From Sergeia podlipaevii (Eukaryota; Euglenozoa; Kinetoplastea; Trypanosomatida; Trypanosomatidae): a stretch of 28,076 nucleotides of DNA. The stretch lies in NCBI GenBank assembly GCA_030849805.1, contig JASANZ010001970.1, positions 1 to 28,076 on the forward strand. The letters are read 5' to 3'. This document shows, in pieces, positions 18,586-27,600 of this stretch; positions within the stretch are counted from its first letter, which is position 1; the number at the start of each line of letters is the position of its first letter. The notes under the pieces are model-generated. The model made no database searches. It was not told the origin of the DNA and was given only the letters and a program-made list of their open reading frames with translations. The position numbers and the translations under genes are program-made.

Positions 18586-19186
18586 TGGCCGTAATTTGAA
18601 AAAAAAAAAAGAACGGAAAAAAATGTCGCTTTCGATAAAAGAAGAGCACACAACAGGAAAGGAGAATTTATGTATGTTTTCCTATTCTTCCTTTATGATA
18701 AAGTAAGTAACGAGGGAACCTTTGAGAGATCAAGAGGGGAGAGATCACGCACCGCACTACATGTTTTATAAACAATCAAAAAAAAAATGAGTGAAAAGGA
18801 GGGGGGAGAAAATGTACATGTATGTTGATGAGCGGTTGACAAAACACTACTAAATGAGATGTTAGCACACCTAGCATAGACACTAAAGAAAAACAATAAT
18901 ATATGCTCTGATTTTTTTTTTACGTATTTTTACTATTATTACTCAGATAAACATGAACTACAATAGCAACTATTAGATTCAGTACTGTTTATCACTGTGT
19001 ACTGCTTGTAATGGAGATGTCAATCTTCGCGTAATGGTAAAGCAGGAGCATCGCACGCGACGGCACACCTAGGCAACACACACTTCACGTGAGTGTCGCC
19101 CCCCCCCTCGAGAAAACAGCATGAGGAATAAAAGAAGAAAAACCACAAAGACGCAGTGTACGTTCTCTTCTCTTGCACAATTTTTG
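18586..19186. other. intergenic region, MTRu-1-P isomerase to CH-domain gene
   Basis: AT-rich spacer holding the 3' UTR of the isomerase gene. A C9 run at 19099-19107 (G9 in the transcript sense) lies about 80 bases past the isomerase stop codon. Short frames at 18693-18896 and 19069-19308 are unsupported. Confidence 0.5.
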
Positions 19187-20320
19187 TTAAGAAGAAGCAC
19201 CGCTGAGTACCTTGGTAATGTCGTAGTGTGGCGCACTCGCCGCGGGCTCAAACACACCGTTCTCAGTAATGATACCACCAGTGATGAGCTCCCCAGGGGT
19301 AATGTCAAAGACTGGATTCCAAATTTTTAAGCTTGGACCTTCTGCCACCACACGCTGCTTCGTCACCATGTTGGTAGTAATCTCTGTCGTCTCACGCTCC
19401 TCAATGGTGACCTGGCCACCACTAGGCGTCGTGGCATCGAGCGTTGTGGATGGTGCAGCCACGTAGAACTTGACTCCGTGGTACTTGGCTGCAACTGCAA
19501 GGTTGTACGTACCAATCTTGTTGGCGGTATCGCCATTGTGGCAGACGCGGTCGGCACCAACCACCACCGCGTCAATCTTCTCGTTGCGCATGAGCGCAGA
19601 AGCGGCGCCGTCGCAGATCAGCGCGCATGGAATGTTTTCCTGCACACACTCGTACACAGTCAGACGCGCTCCCTGGTTCCACGGCCGCGTCTCGCACGCG
19701 TACACCTGCTCCAGCTGACCATCATAGAAAAGCTGGCGCACCACACCAAGAGCGGTGCCATAACGCGAGGTGGCGAGAGCGCCAGTGTTGCAGATGGTGA
19801 GCACACGCACCGTTTTCTTGCCCTCCGCGGTCGCTATCTTCATGATGTGAGCCGCACCACACTTCATGATACCCTCATTGAAGGCCACATCCTCCGCATA
19901 CACCTGCTCCGCAAGCTCCGTGAACGCCTCCACGACCGCAGCCGCTGTCGCAGCTCCCCTGGCCTTTGCGGTGATGTCTTTTTTCATCTGTGTGAGACAA
20001 TTAAAAAGGTTAACGGCGGTTGGACGGCTCGTCATGACGTAGTCACAGCTATCAATCAAAAACGTGAGCGCCGCTTCCGCCGAGGCAACACGGCACTCAG
20101 CCGCCTCTTTCTGCGCCGCCACGGCAATACCAAGTGCAGCACTCACCGCGATCGCGGGAGCGCCACGCACGCGCATATCCTTGATGGCGTCCCAAATGTC
20201 CTGGACGGTGATCACATCATCAAAGACGGTTTCCAGAGGAAGTTTGCGCTGGTCCAGTAGACGCAGAGATCCCTTGCAATACTTGATAGACTCAAGTGTT
20301 GCGTTATGAGTCTGCGACAT
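19187..20320 (-). CDS. MRI1: methylthioribose-1-phosphate isomerase (methionine salvage)
   Basis: This 377-aa enzyme of the eIF2B-alpha-like MtnA family converts 5-methylthioribose-1-phosphate to 5-methylthioribulose-1-phosphate in the salvage of methylthioadenosine, a polyamine-synthesis by-product. Family landmarks are [15 protein letters not shown] (52-66), ICNTGALAT with the catalytic Cys177 (176-184), [12 protein letters not shown] (210-221), VVVGADRV with the catalytic Asp257 and [14 protein letters not shown] (252-275), and [11 protein letters not shown] (285-295). Length matches the family (about 350-380 aa). The start is MSQTHN at 20320; the seven upstream codons lack an ATG. No C-terminal SKL-type glycosomal signal is seen (ends GASS), so a cytosolic location is inferred. 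Confidence 0.95.
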   Translation of the reverse strand: MSQTHNATLESIKYCKGSLRLLDQRKLPLETVFDDVITVQDIWDAIKDMRVRGAPAIAVSAALGIAVAAQKEAAECRVASAEAALTFLIDSCDYVMTSRPTAVNLFNCLTQMKKDITAKARGAATAAAVVEAFTELAEQVYAEDVAFNEGIMKCGAAHIMKIATAEGKKTVRVLTICNTGALATSRYGTALGVVRQLFYDGQLEQVYACETRPWNQGARLTVYECVQENIPCALICDGAASALMRNEKIDAVVVGADRVCHNGDTANKIGTYNLAVAAKYHGVKFYVAAPSTTLDATTPSGGQVTIEERETTEITTNMVTKQRVVAEGPSLKIWNPVFDITPGELITGGIITENGVFEPAASAPHYDITKVLSGASS

Positions 20321-20352
20321 TGAATAAATGCTTTGATACACTAGCGCTACAA

Positions 20353-20372
20353 CTTAGGAAGCAAAAAAAAAA
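20353..20372 (-). promoter_or_regulatory. predicted trans-splice acceptor of the isomerase gene
   Basis: On the coding strand a T10 run then GCTTCCTAAG puts the AG at 20354-20353. This gives a leader of about 32 nt to the ATG at 20320 and excludes the longer frame. Confidence 0.6.
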
Positions 20373-20517
20373 TGTGTTCAAATAGTACACACTCATTGGT
20401 TGAAAGAAAATAGTAATCACAATAATGGTAATGTTGACTGAAAGTATACGTTGAGAACGATTTATGGCAATGAACAATAATAAAGAGTACAATGCAATGT
20501 CGCTCTCAATAATGACT

Positions 20518-20542
20518 TATATATATATATATATATATATAT
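20518..20542. repeat. AT dinucleotide microsatellite
   Basis: 25 bases of uninterrupted alternating T and A lie in the 3' flank of the IMPACT-type gene. Confidence 0.9.
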
Positions 20543-20638
20543 GCATGATTCTACTTCTTTACGTACATAAGTTAGTAGCAGCAACAGTCTCACAACGACC
20601 TGCTTGATAGTTGTCGTCCAGAGCGCTTACACCCCTTC

Positions 20639-21478
20639 TCACTTTTTCCTTCCCCTTTCACGAGTCGATGCAGCTGCGGCGGCCGCACGTTCGCGATCAG
20701 GAATCGTGAGAAGAGCATTCTTCGTGACCTCCATAATGTGCTTGAAGCGGTCGGGGCCAAGCAGAATGCCACCAAACCAGCGCGTAACTACTACAACATA
20801 ACCATCCACATTGAGATTCTTGAGAAGAAACATCATCTTCACGGAAGCTCCACTTTCGCCATCGTCGTCGCAGTCCTCGTTCAAGACGCCACGCTCATCT
20901 GTAAAGCGATAGGCCCAGATAGTTGGATGGGCGGCCATTGCAATACTTCTATTCCTCAGCAGGTGCTGCACTACCTGATGGACATCCTGTACGCAGGTCA
21001 CACGAGCCATGTGACAAACAAACTTTGACTTTCGGTCCGCGATGGGTTCGCCGGACCACACATCTACTGCGCAGGCTTGCAGCACCTCAAACTCTTCCTG
21101 CAAGGCTTCCTGCTCCGCACGAGTTTGCTCCATTACATGCTGCGCCTCTGCCGCGTAGTCCTCCTTGATCTCCTCTGCTAAGGTCTGCGCAAGTTGGATA
21201 AGCATGAAGAGCATCTGGCCCCCAAGCGGCACCTCCTCCCTCATGCGCTTGTGAAGGGTAGAGGAGAATAAAGTAGAGAGCTGAGAGTTCGAACCAGAGA
21301 GCACAAAGAGCTCAGGGTAGCTTGCCTCCGGGTACCCAGTCGGCGGAAGCTTGATCTGGAGCTCAAAACGAAAGGGAAGATACACACGGATGGTATTAGG
21401 GGCCGAGGTGTCCTTGACACACTCGTCTGTAAACATAGAAAGAATCATGTCTATTTCGTCCTCTGCATCGCTAGTCAT
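20639..21478 (-). CDS. IMPACT: IMPACT/YIH1 homologue (RWD plus IMPACT domain)
   Basis: The protein is 279 aa. The RWD domain at about 5-105 (EIDMILSMFTD, YLPFRFELQIKLPPTGYPEASYPELFVLSG, LGGQMLFMLIQLAQTLAEEI) is the module that binds GCN1 in this family. A charged helix at about 108-135 links to the IMPACT (UPF0029) domain at about 138-258: DRKSKFVCHMARV, HPTIWAYRF, DCDDDGESGA, VVVVTRWFGGILLGPDRFKHI. In yeast and mammals YIH1/IMPACT competes with GCN2 for GCN1 and so restrains eIF2-alpha phosphorylation. That role is inferred here. The C-terminal tail is Ala/Arg/Lys-rich. Length is between yeast YIH1 and human IMPACT. The start is the first ATG at 21478. Confidence 0.93.
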   Translation of the reverse strand: MTSDAEDEIDMILSMFTDECVKDTSAPNTIRVYLPFRFELQIKLPPTGYPEASYPELFVLSGSNSQLSTLFSSTLHKRMREEVPLGGQMLFMLIQLAQTLAEEIKEDYAAEAQHVMEQTRAEQEALQEEFEVLQACAVDVWSGEPIADRKSKFVCHMARVTCVQDVHQVVQHLLRNRSIAMAAHPTIWAYRFTDERGVLNEDCDDDGESGASVKMMFLLKNLNVDGYVVVVTRWFGGILLGPDRFKHIMEVTKNALLTIPDRERAAAAAASTRERGRKK

Positions 21479-22154
21479 GGCTAAGGCAACCCCCCCCCTC
21501 CAGCTAATTATGTATACAAAAAGTAAAGGATGCTAGCGAGCAAGTGTTCAACCAGTTTGTTGTTGGGTTCTGTGAACGCTTTAAAAGGGAGCCTCCCTTA
21601 ATGGCTTTTTTCAAATATGCGTGTACACCTAACAAAACTAAAAAAACATGCATAGACGCTGTTCTTACTTCTGCCTAGTGTGATCGCTAAACACTTGTGA
21701 TCCTGCGCGGTCAACCCCGGCTGGTTGTAGCACTGTTATGAACAGTAATAGAAACAACAACAACAAAAAAGAAAATAGTGAGTGAAAGAGAGAGAGCGCA
21801 TTAAAAAAAGCAAATACATATATATATATATATATATATATATGATATTACTAGTGCCTTGGTAGAGCTACTGATCCCAGAAGAGCAATGCGCTGCAACA
21901 AGAACAAAAAAAAGCGGAGCTGGTCATATATATTTTTCATTTCACTTTTTTTATAGTATTTTTGATGCCTTCAAAGAGTCATTGCAGTGATGTGTCTTCA
22001 TTGAATTTTTGCAGGAGAGAAGAACAACAAGTAATGAACGCAAGCGAGCAGACACACAAAAAAATGCACACAGAGATAACCTTGATGAAAGTCAAATAGC
22101 CCGTCTTAAAAAAAAAAGAAAAAAAAACTATCTGGTGCATCACAAAAATCACGT
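21479..22154. other. intergenic region, ALKBH6-like gene to IMPACT homologue
   Basis: Contains a C9 run at 21490-21498 just upstream of the IMPACT start (G9 in the transcript sense), an AT dinucleotide run at 21818-21843, and several A-runs. No gene is seen in either strand. Confidence 0.5.
21818..21843. repeat. AT dinucleotide microsatellite
   Basis: 26 bases of uninterrupted alternating A and T lie in the 3' flank of the ALKBH6-like gene. It is similar in length to the run at 20518-20542. Confidence 0.9.
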
Positions 22155-24242
22155 TTACGATCTTTGAAGACTCGCTTTCTTAAGGTCCGCGAGTGCATCA
22201 GAGACATCATCTACCTTTGTATCCATATCCAACACAGTGCTAGAGACGTGGTTGAGCACTGAAGACGTTTCCTTCCGGAAGGTCTCATTCGCGGAGATTG
22301 TCATCACTAGTGCCTCCTTGAGTTCCTCCAGAGACCGCATCAGGGTTTCCTGCTGGGAAAAGATTGCATCGAGTTTTCCCTCCCACCGCTGCAGTTCCGC
22401 CGAAGATAGAGGACCAAGGTGACCCACAGAAGCAGCCCCAGTCGCTGCCTGCGAGTTTGCAGAGACAGTGGCGGCGGAATGACCGGCGGGAAGCGGCGCC
22501 GGCATGAAGAGAGGGTCGGGCACTGATAGTTGATTGTACTGGTACCAAGCACGCTTCATGCCGTACTCCGCGCGAGCTGGCTGATCATTGCAGCGCGTCA
22601 TGAGGTTGCGAGTAGTGATGCTGGAGCGGTACTGACGAACTACCTTGCTCATCGTTGGCTCAGACAAGAAGTGCCGATTCACCACCTCACCAGAAGCTTG
22701 AGGCGAAAGATCGTTTACCTCCTCGTCAGACACACCGTGTGGATAGTAGTAGTATGCCTCACCAGAGAAGATGAGCAACGAGCCTGGTTCCATGACAACG
22801 CTCTGCAGAGGGGTGCGGCGGCCAATTTCGCCATCTTTAAACTTAAACGTATCGTTATAGTGATCCATGGGGTGATCGTAGTAAGGTTCCTGCCGTGGGT
22901 AGAAGTTCATCACGCTCGTTGAGACAAGAGAGAGAACAGTGACGATGGGGACATAAATGGGGCCATCGCAGTGCGGGCCAATGCCTTCTCCACACTCATA
23001 CTCATGAATGCGCACGCTGTTGGGGAACGTGGTAGGGGTGAAGATACCATCGTACACCAGCATGTCTGTACACCGCTGCACCCACGGTGGCATGTTGGCA
23101 TCCGCCACAAAGCTATGCTTGCAGTCCTCACACATGCTGCATCCCCACTCCTGCACAGTGCGCTTTTTAATCTTAGACTTGAGCTCCGCAGGAGTACTCT
23201 TGATGAGCCGCGCCACATCCGCCTCCTCCTGCTTGGAAAGATAATTGGGAATGTAGTAGATGCCAGGAATGCTGCCCACTGCGTATGGCTCAAGATCCAC
23301 GTGGAAACAACCTTTGGCTGCCGTACTCCTTGCCCTCTTAGCCGCTTGCTTCGCTTCCTCAGCACGGCGAATGTGCGATGTAAGATTCAACTGCTGGGGG
23401 AAGACGCCACGGAAGACGCTGACCAGTTCCTCATTAGGCTTCCACGGACCAGCAGCCGCTGTGGGGTCCCACGGGGTAAGCTTCGCTGCATTGAATTGAC
23501 CACTAGTTGGCTCAGCAACTGGAGCGGCTGCAGCTGCGTCATCACCACCACTGCTCGCCCCTTCCTTCTTAGTAGTCTCAGCTTGAAGTTTTTCTTGTTT
23601 CTGCCTTACAGGGCAGGCGAGCCCACCGACGTTGCGGTCTACTTTCTGCCACATGCCGACGAGGGAGGAAGTAGTATAGCTGGACGACTTGGAGGTGACC
23701 TTCTTCACCATCCCAGTCACGCTGAACTCAAGGCCAAACTGTGGTGCAATCGCTGCCGTCTGCTGATACGTGTACGAATCTAATCGCAGATTAAAGGCAG
23801 TACCTGTAGGACCTGCATCAATAACCTCCACCTTGCCGATGCCGTAGCCAAGACCGTTGGCAGGCCTGTAAAAGACAAAGCGATCGTGGTCGAGAAAGAG
23901 CTCTCCTTGTAAATCCTCAGTCATCACCAGCCAGGGGCCGTAAATGTCACGCATGTAATCCACGTTGACTGCCGGTTCTGTGTGGATATCAGCAGCTAAG
24001 TCCTCTACATTCGGCACATCAGAGAAGTTAACGTCAAAGTTGGGGGTGGGGTTGACAAAACCTTTCGCTTTCATCTCCGAGCCGATGTTGGAGATAGAAG
24101 TACTGCCAGTGGTGACTGATCCCGCCGCTGTCGTTGTCTGACTGCACCAACGAGCAACCGTGAGCGGGTGGTGTGCGGTGATTGCACTAGCACTTGTCAC
24201 AGTTGCCGCTAGAAATCCACTCCTTTGACGTAAGGCACGCAT
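22155..24242 (-). CDS. ALKBH6-like 2-oxoglutarate/Fe(II) dioxygenase with mitochondrial-type N-terminus
   Basis: The protein is 695 aa. Residues 1-35 (MRALRQRSGFLAATVTSASA then ITAHHPLTVARWCSQ) are Arg/Ser/Ala-rich without acidic residues, like a mitochondrial presequence. A beta-rich module at about 85-205 (LVMTEDLQGELFLDHDRFVF...) is unrecognised. The AlkB-type domain at about 326-547 matches ALKBH6: IYYIPNYLSKQEE, MPPWVQR, HEYECGEGIGPHCDGPIYVP, LQSVVMEPGSLLIFSGEAYY. Iron ligands are H424, D426 and H502; the 2-oxoglutarate pair is R539-x5-R545. Where human ALKBH6 has a loop, this protein has C368-x2-C371-x2-C374-x-H376, a possible metal site. The C-terminus (about 615-690) is a coiled coil. 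Substrate is unknown; mitochondrial location is inferred. The ATG at 24242 sits 9 nt after an acceptor AG. Confidence 0.88.
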   Translation of the reverse strand: MRALRQRSGFLAATVTSASAITAHHPLTVARWCSQTTTAAGSVTTGSTSISNIGSEMKAKGFVNPTPNFDVNFSDVPNVEDLAADIHTEPAVNVDYMRDIYGPWLVMTEDLQGELFLDHDRFVFYRPANGLGYGIGKVEVIDAGPTGTAFNLRLDSYTYQQTAAIAPQFGLEFSVTGMVKKVTSKSSSYTTSSLVGMWQKVDRNVGGLACPVRQKQEKLQAETTKKEGASSGGDDAAAAAPVAEPTSGQFNAAKLTPWDPTAAAGPWKPNEELVSVFRGVFPQQLNLTSHIRRAEEAKQAAKRARSTAAKGCFHVDLEPYAVGSIPGIYYIPNYLSKQEEADVARLIKSTPAELKSKIKKRTVQEWGCSMCEDCKHSFVADANMPPWVQRCTDMLVYDGIFTPTTFPNSVRIHEYECGEGIGPHCDGPIYVPIVTVLSLVSTSVMNFYPRQEPYYDHPMDHYNDTFKFKDGEIGRRTPLQSVVMEPGSLLIFSGEAYYYYPHGVSDEEVNDLSPQASGEVVNRHFLSEPTMSKVVRQYRSSITTRNLMTRCNDQPARAEYGMKRAWYQYNQLSVPDPLFMPAPLPAGHSAATVSANSQAATGAASVGHLGPLSSAELQRWEGKLDAIFSQQETLMRSLEELKEALVMTISANETFRKETSSVLNHVSSTVLDMDTKVDDVSDALADLKKASLQRS

Positions 24243-24251
24243 ATTAGAATC

Positions 24252-24334
24252 CTACAAGAAGATGAAAAGTCGACAGAAAAAAAAAGTGAAAGTAAAGAAA
24301 AGAAAGAGGAAGAAGAAGAAAAACCCGCTGACTT
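24252..24334 (-). promoter_or_regulatory. strong predicted trans-splice acceptor of the ALKBH6-like gene
   Basis: On the coding strand a long pyrimidine-rich tract (complement of 24261-24327, with CTTCTTCTTCCTCTTTC) ends with TTGTAG, the AG at 24253-24252. The leader is only 9 nt. Confidence 0.65.
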
Positions 24335-24794
24335 GTTTTGATGTCGTCGTATAAAACCAAAGAAAATAGAAAAGATAAGCACAACAATAATAATAATAAT
24401 GAGGTAAAGACAACAAGAAATTTATAATGAAGAGTCAAATAGTGTCTCTTCCTCTAATGTACTAGCTTGGTCAATTTATCACAACATCAAAAAGAAAGTT
24501 TTAAAAGTAAAACAAAAAAAGAGAGAAATAATAGTAATAACAAATAATGATAATAATAACAATAAAGTTGTGCAATTCTATGAAAGAGATGCGATTTGTA
24601 TTGATGCAGACCAGTACCATCAAAACAAAAAAAAAAATCGTAGGGAGAGAAAAGGGGGAGGGTTGTTATGTTTTTAATGCAATCACAAGCAAGTAGGAAG
24701 CAAACAAGCAACAACAATACAAAAACAAACCATTTATGAACACAACAATAATAGAAAAAAAAAACTAAGAAAAGATAAATCGCCTATATCCGTT
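24335..24794. other. intergenic region, START-like gene to ALKBH6-like gene
   Basis: AT-rich spacer with ATA/AAT-type short repeats near 24386-24401 and 24525-24563 and several A-runs. It probably holds the 3' UTR of the START-like gene. A 76-codon minus-strand frame at 24487-24717 is low complexity and is not supported. Confidence 0.5.
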
Positions 24795-27572
24795 TCAATT
24801 AGAAAACAACTTTAGAAGAAGGCACACTTGCTCTTCAACAAAAGGATTACTGAGCGGCTCATGGAGCATCGCCATCTCTACAGCAGGAACCGCATCCACA
24901 GATATGTATCGCGTCACTACAGTCGTCGTCGAGGTTTCACCTTCAGCTTCACGATTTCGCCGCGCTCGGGCCACATAGCCATCATAATACACCGTGCCGC
25001 AAAATGGGCGTTGGCTGCTGCCGCTTGCTGCTGCTGCACCACTATGAACGTGACAGTTGATTCGAGAAAGAGCAAAGGAGGCGGAGTTTCTGTCCTCGTC
25101 AAAGGCTTCCATATACCTAAACAACATGCTCGCAAAGCACGCACACGCGGTCGTGTACTTGACATGACGAATCGTGCATACATCCTTTGGAAATCGTCCA
25201 AGAAGTAGGGCATCGCGACCACTTTTATCGATATGGTCAGGAAGGAAGCACGGACCACAAGGTGGGTTTTGTTTTAGATGCAAGGCAACATCCGCCACCC
25301 GGCGCGGCACCTCCAGCGTGAGAGCATAAATAAATCGCGTGCTCCCGCTGGGGGTGAAGGCTGTGCAACTCACGTTACTGCCTCGCCAGTTCACGCAGCG
25401 TAAGAGAGAAGGCGACTTGTCGTGCTCAAGTGTCATAAATTCTGCTTCAAGTTTGTATAGCAGGGCAACAAGCGGCTCTGCGCTCTCTACAGCTGCTGTA
25501 CCTGCAGGCGGCAAAGGTCGCAGACGCAGCGGTGCTGACTGCGTCAACAGCCAGTTCGGGTCCTCACACGCCTTCTTCAGCGCAGCAAGACGTCGTGACA
25601 TGTCCTCTGCATGGCCTTGGAGCATTGACGTGTACTGCATTTTTGTGAGAGTCAAGTGAGAATTGCCAGTTGGTGCTCCACAGTAGTCCACAACCGCATA
25701 ATGCCAAACGCGTATGAACGTGGTAGAATCAGCGGGAATAGCCACGGCAACAATACCAAAGGCATGCACAATGGCACGTCGATGACGCTCATGTGGGTCA
25801 CAGATTACTTCATGGGATGCGTCCTCGCCGACCCACACGTAGGCGGCTGCAGGCATCGAAGGCGCGAAGAATCCATCCGCCGCACCCGCCCTCGCATCTC
25901 TCCACGTTCCAGCACACCGCACCGCCATATCCCATGGAGGGCAGCAGTGACGATTCCATGCTGCTGTGATGGCGTTGCAGCTGCGGCTGCCATGAGCATA
26001 GTGGAGAAGTTGGCGCACTTCCTCTTGTTCCTGTTCCTCTTCACGTCCACCTCTGTTTACTGGAGAACACCGTACAGAAAGTAGACTGGGGTCTGTATGA
26101 GAAGCAGCCTGACTGTCTATAAGCATGCGTGCAAAGTGGTGTAAAGAGCACCGCATCTCTGTGCACACGCGGAGCGCGCGAAGCGGGGATGAGTCGCGTG
26201 GAGGATGATCGCGTGGAAAGTATGCGTATGGCAAGGAAGTGAGCTCCTGAGCTCTTGATACATTTGCCATTGGCCTCCAACCAGGCTGCCGAGCGAGTGC
26301 CCCAAGCTTAGAAACCATCGCTTCTGAAACATACGATCGACGTGAGAGCCTTGGAGGAGATGGCAATGGCTCCTGCGTAATGGACAGCGAGTAAGGAATG
26401 CTCCCCGATAGCACCTTTTGTGAGAGCAGCGAGTGCACCTGGTCCTCATGGCCAGTTTGCGCGTTTGCATAAGTGGTGCCCAGCTGCCTTGTGTCTAGGG
26501 AAGAACCGAGTACAAGCCGATCGCTCAAGTAGTCCACCACAGGAAGGCTCTCGGCAAGAAAGTTGCCTTTGTTCTCCTCACGAGGTGTGGTCTCGCAAAT
26601 AGCAACGCCCCTCTTGTTCACCTCCAGAGTAGCTGAGATCGCCCTCTCTCCCAACGGGTGAGAATGCTGAACATCCTGCTCTCTCCTCACAGCAAGGGGA
26701 ATATTGGGGTCTTCATTTACGACGACACGAAGTGCTGGTAAGGCAGCGTGCTGGCTCTCGGCGAGTGCACGGAGCGTGTCCAGTTTTGCGCAGTTCATCA
26801 CAGTGGCAGCTGACATGACCCACTTTGGAATAGACCCACCAGCGTCCACACAGCATATGTTCTCAACTCTAATTCTATCGCAGCCACCACTACCAGCAGC
26901 GGCTACTTCCTCGTGTAGTGAAGAAGAGTGGGAAGGGAGTTTCTGAACGACATAGCCAAAAACGTGAATGGTGCCGCGAATCATGTTTGTTCCGTTGCAT
27001 TGTGGTGCTCGCTGTGGGCAGTCGCAAGAAGTGCTGTTCTGAAGATAAAACGCTGCCTCGCTATTGCCTTGACCTTCTGTGGGGATAGACATGCCATGCT
27101 CTGGTGCGTTGCTTTCTGCAGCAGCAGCAGTAGTAATTCCCAATTCGCATGCCTCTGCTTGTGTCAAGTAGACTCCGACACTACGCACACAGAAGTCCCG
27201 CGGGGCCACAAAACGTGATTGCGAGGTATACGAGGTATAAAGGATCGACCCTCCCTTTCGAAGAGAATCGCAAGAATTCGGCAATGGCAATGATGGCTCA
27301 TCAATTATTTCGCACCTGTCCAATGTGCTGTCGTACACACGCAGTGTATGCTCGTGCCCCGCAACGTACACAAAGGTGGCTAAACTGCACTGCATCTCAA
27401 GCGCCATGCGAAACACCTTAAGGGGGAGAGATGGTATTCTGGCTTCGCTGATGATGCAGCCGCTCTGCTGCTTCGCGTGTGTAGACCATTTAGAGTCACG
27501 TAGCACTTGAATGAGAGGAAGCAGTGTCGGCAGCACGCTGCTCACACTCTCAGCGGTTGGGCACACGTTCAT
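24795..27572 (-). CDS. START-domain protein with probable three tandem START-like modules
   Basis: The protein is 925 aa. Module 1 (about 45-272) carries clear START landmarks: SRFVAPRDFCVRSVGVYL (119-136), MIRGTIHVFGYVVQKLP (197-213), and RVENICCVDAGGSIPKWVMSAA (235-256). Module 2 (about 460-670) repeats the entry helix (LRVCTEMRCSLHHF, compare FRMALEMQCSLATF) and AIVHAFGIVAVAIP (600-613) then VWHYAVVDYCG. Module 3 (about 705-923) has STRFIYALTLEVPRRVADVALHL, FPKDVCTIRHVKYTT, FCGTVYYDGYVARAR (857-871) and VVTRYISVDAVPAVEMA. START modules bind or transfer lipids; the ligand here is unknown. No signal peptide or membrane segment remains once the start is set at the ATG at 27572; the 24 upstream codons start with a non-ATG and read through the pyrimidine tract. 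Modules 2 and 3 are weaker calls than module 1. Confidence 0.82.
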   Translation of the reverse strand: MNVCPTAESVSSVLPTLLPLIQVLRDSKWSTHAKQQSGCIISEARIPSLPLKVFRMALEMQCSLATFVYVAGHEHTLRVYDSTLDRCEIIDEPSLPLPNSCDSLRKGGSILYTSYTSQSRFVAPRDFCVRSVGVYLTQAEACELGITTAAAAESNAPEHGMSIPTEGQGNSEAAFYLQNSTSCDCPQRAPQCNGTNMIRGTIHVFGYVVQKLPSHSSSLHEEVAAAGSGGCDRIRVENICCVDAGGSIPKWVMSAATVMNCAKLDTLRALAESQHAALPALRVVVNEDPNIPLAVRREQDVQHSHPLGERAISATLEVNKRGVAICETTPREENKGNFLAESLPVVDYLSDRLVLGSSLDTRQLGTTYANAQTGHEDQVHSLLSQKVLSGSIPYSLSITQEPLPSPPRLSRRSYVSEAMVSKLGALARQPGWRPMANVSRAQELTSLPYAYFPRDHPPRDSSPLRALRVCTEMRCSLHHFARMLIDSQAASHTDPSLLSVRCSPVNRGGREEEQEQEEVRQLLHYAHGSRSCNAITAAWNRHCCPPWDMAVRCAGTWRDARAGAADGFFAPSMPAAAYVWVGEDASHEVICDPHERHRRAIVHAFGIVAVAIPADSTTFIRVWHYAVVDYCGAPTGNSHLTLTKMQYTSMLQGHAEDMSRRLAALKKACEDPNWLLTQSAPLRLRPLPPAGTAAVESAEPLVALLYKLEAEFMTLEHDKSPSLLRCVNWRGSNVSCTAFTPSGSTRFIYALTLEVPRRVADVALHLKQNPPCGPCFLPDHIDKSGRDALLLGRFPKDVCTIRHVKYTTACACFASMLFRYMEAFDEDRNSASFALSRINCHVHSGAAAASGSSQRPFCGTVYYDGYVARARRNREAEGETSTTTVVTRYISVDAVPAVEMAMLHEPLSNPFVEEQVCLLLKLFSN

Positions 27573-27576
27573 TGAA

Positions 27577-27600
27577 CTCCATACTTGTAAAAAAAAAAAT
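27577..27600 (-). promoter_or_regulatory. predicted trans-splice acceptor of the START-like gene
   Basis: A T11 run (complement of 27589-27599) is followed by AGs at 27585-27584 and 27578-27577. The first would leave an 11-nt leader containing an out-of-frame ATG at 27582. The second leaves 4 nt and removes it. Confidence 0.5.

Larger units (their letters stand above)
20321..20638. other. intergenic region, IMPACT homologue to isomerase
   Basis: Holds the isomerase leader, the 3' UTR of the IMPACT-type gene, and an AT dinucleotide run at 20518-20542. No gene is seen. Confidence 0.5.

Noticed and set aside
18469..18651. N-terminal extension of the CH-domain protein, looking like a signal or membrane segment
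   Set aside because: The hydrophobic Ser/Leu/Phe run is the translation of the CT-repeat pyrimidine tract upstream of the predicted splice site.
19478..20260. 260-codon plus-strand open frame
   Set aside because: It is antisense to the well-conserved methylthioribose-1-phosphate isomerase.
22971..23783. 270-codon plus-strand open frame
   Set aside because: It is antisense to the ALKBH6-like gene, which has clear catalytic motifs. No domain is recognisable in the plus-strand translation.
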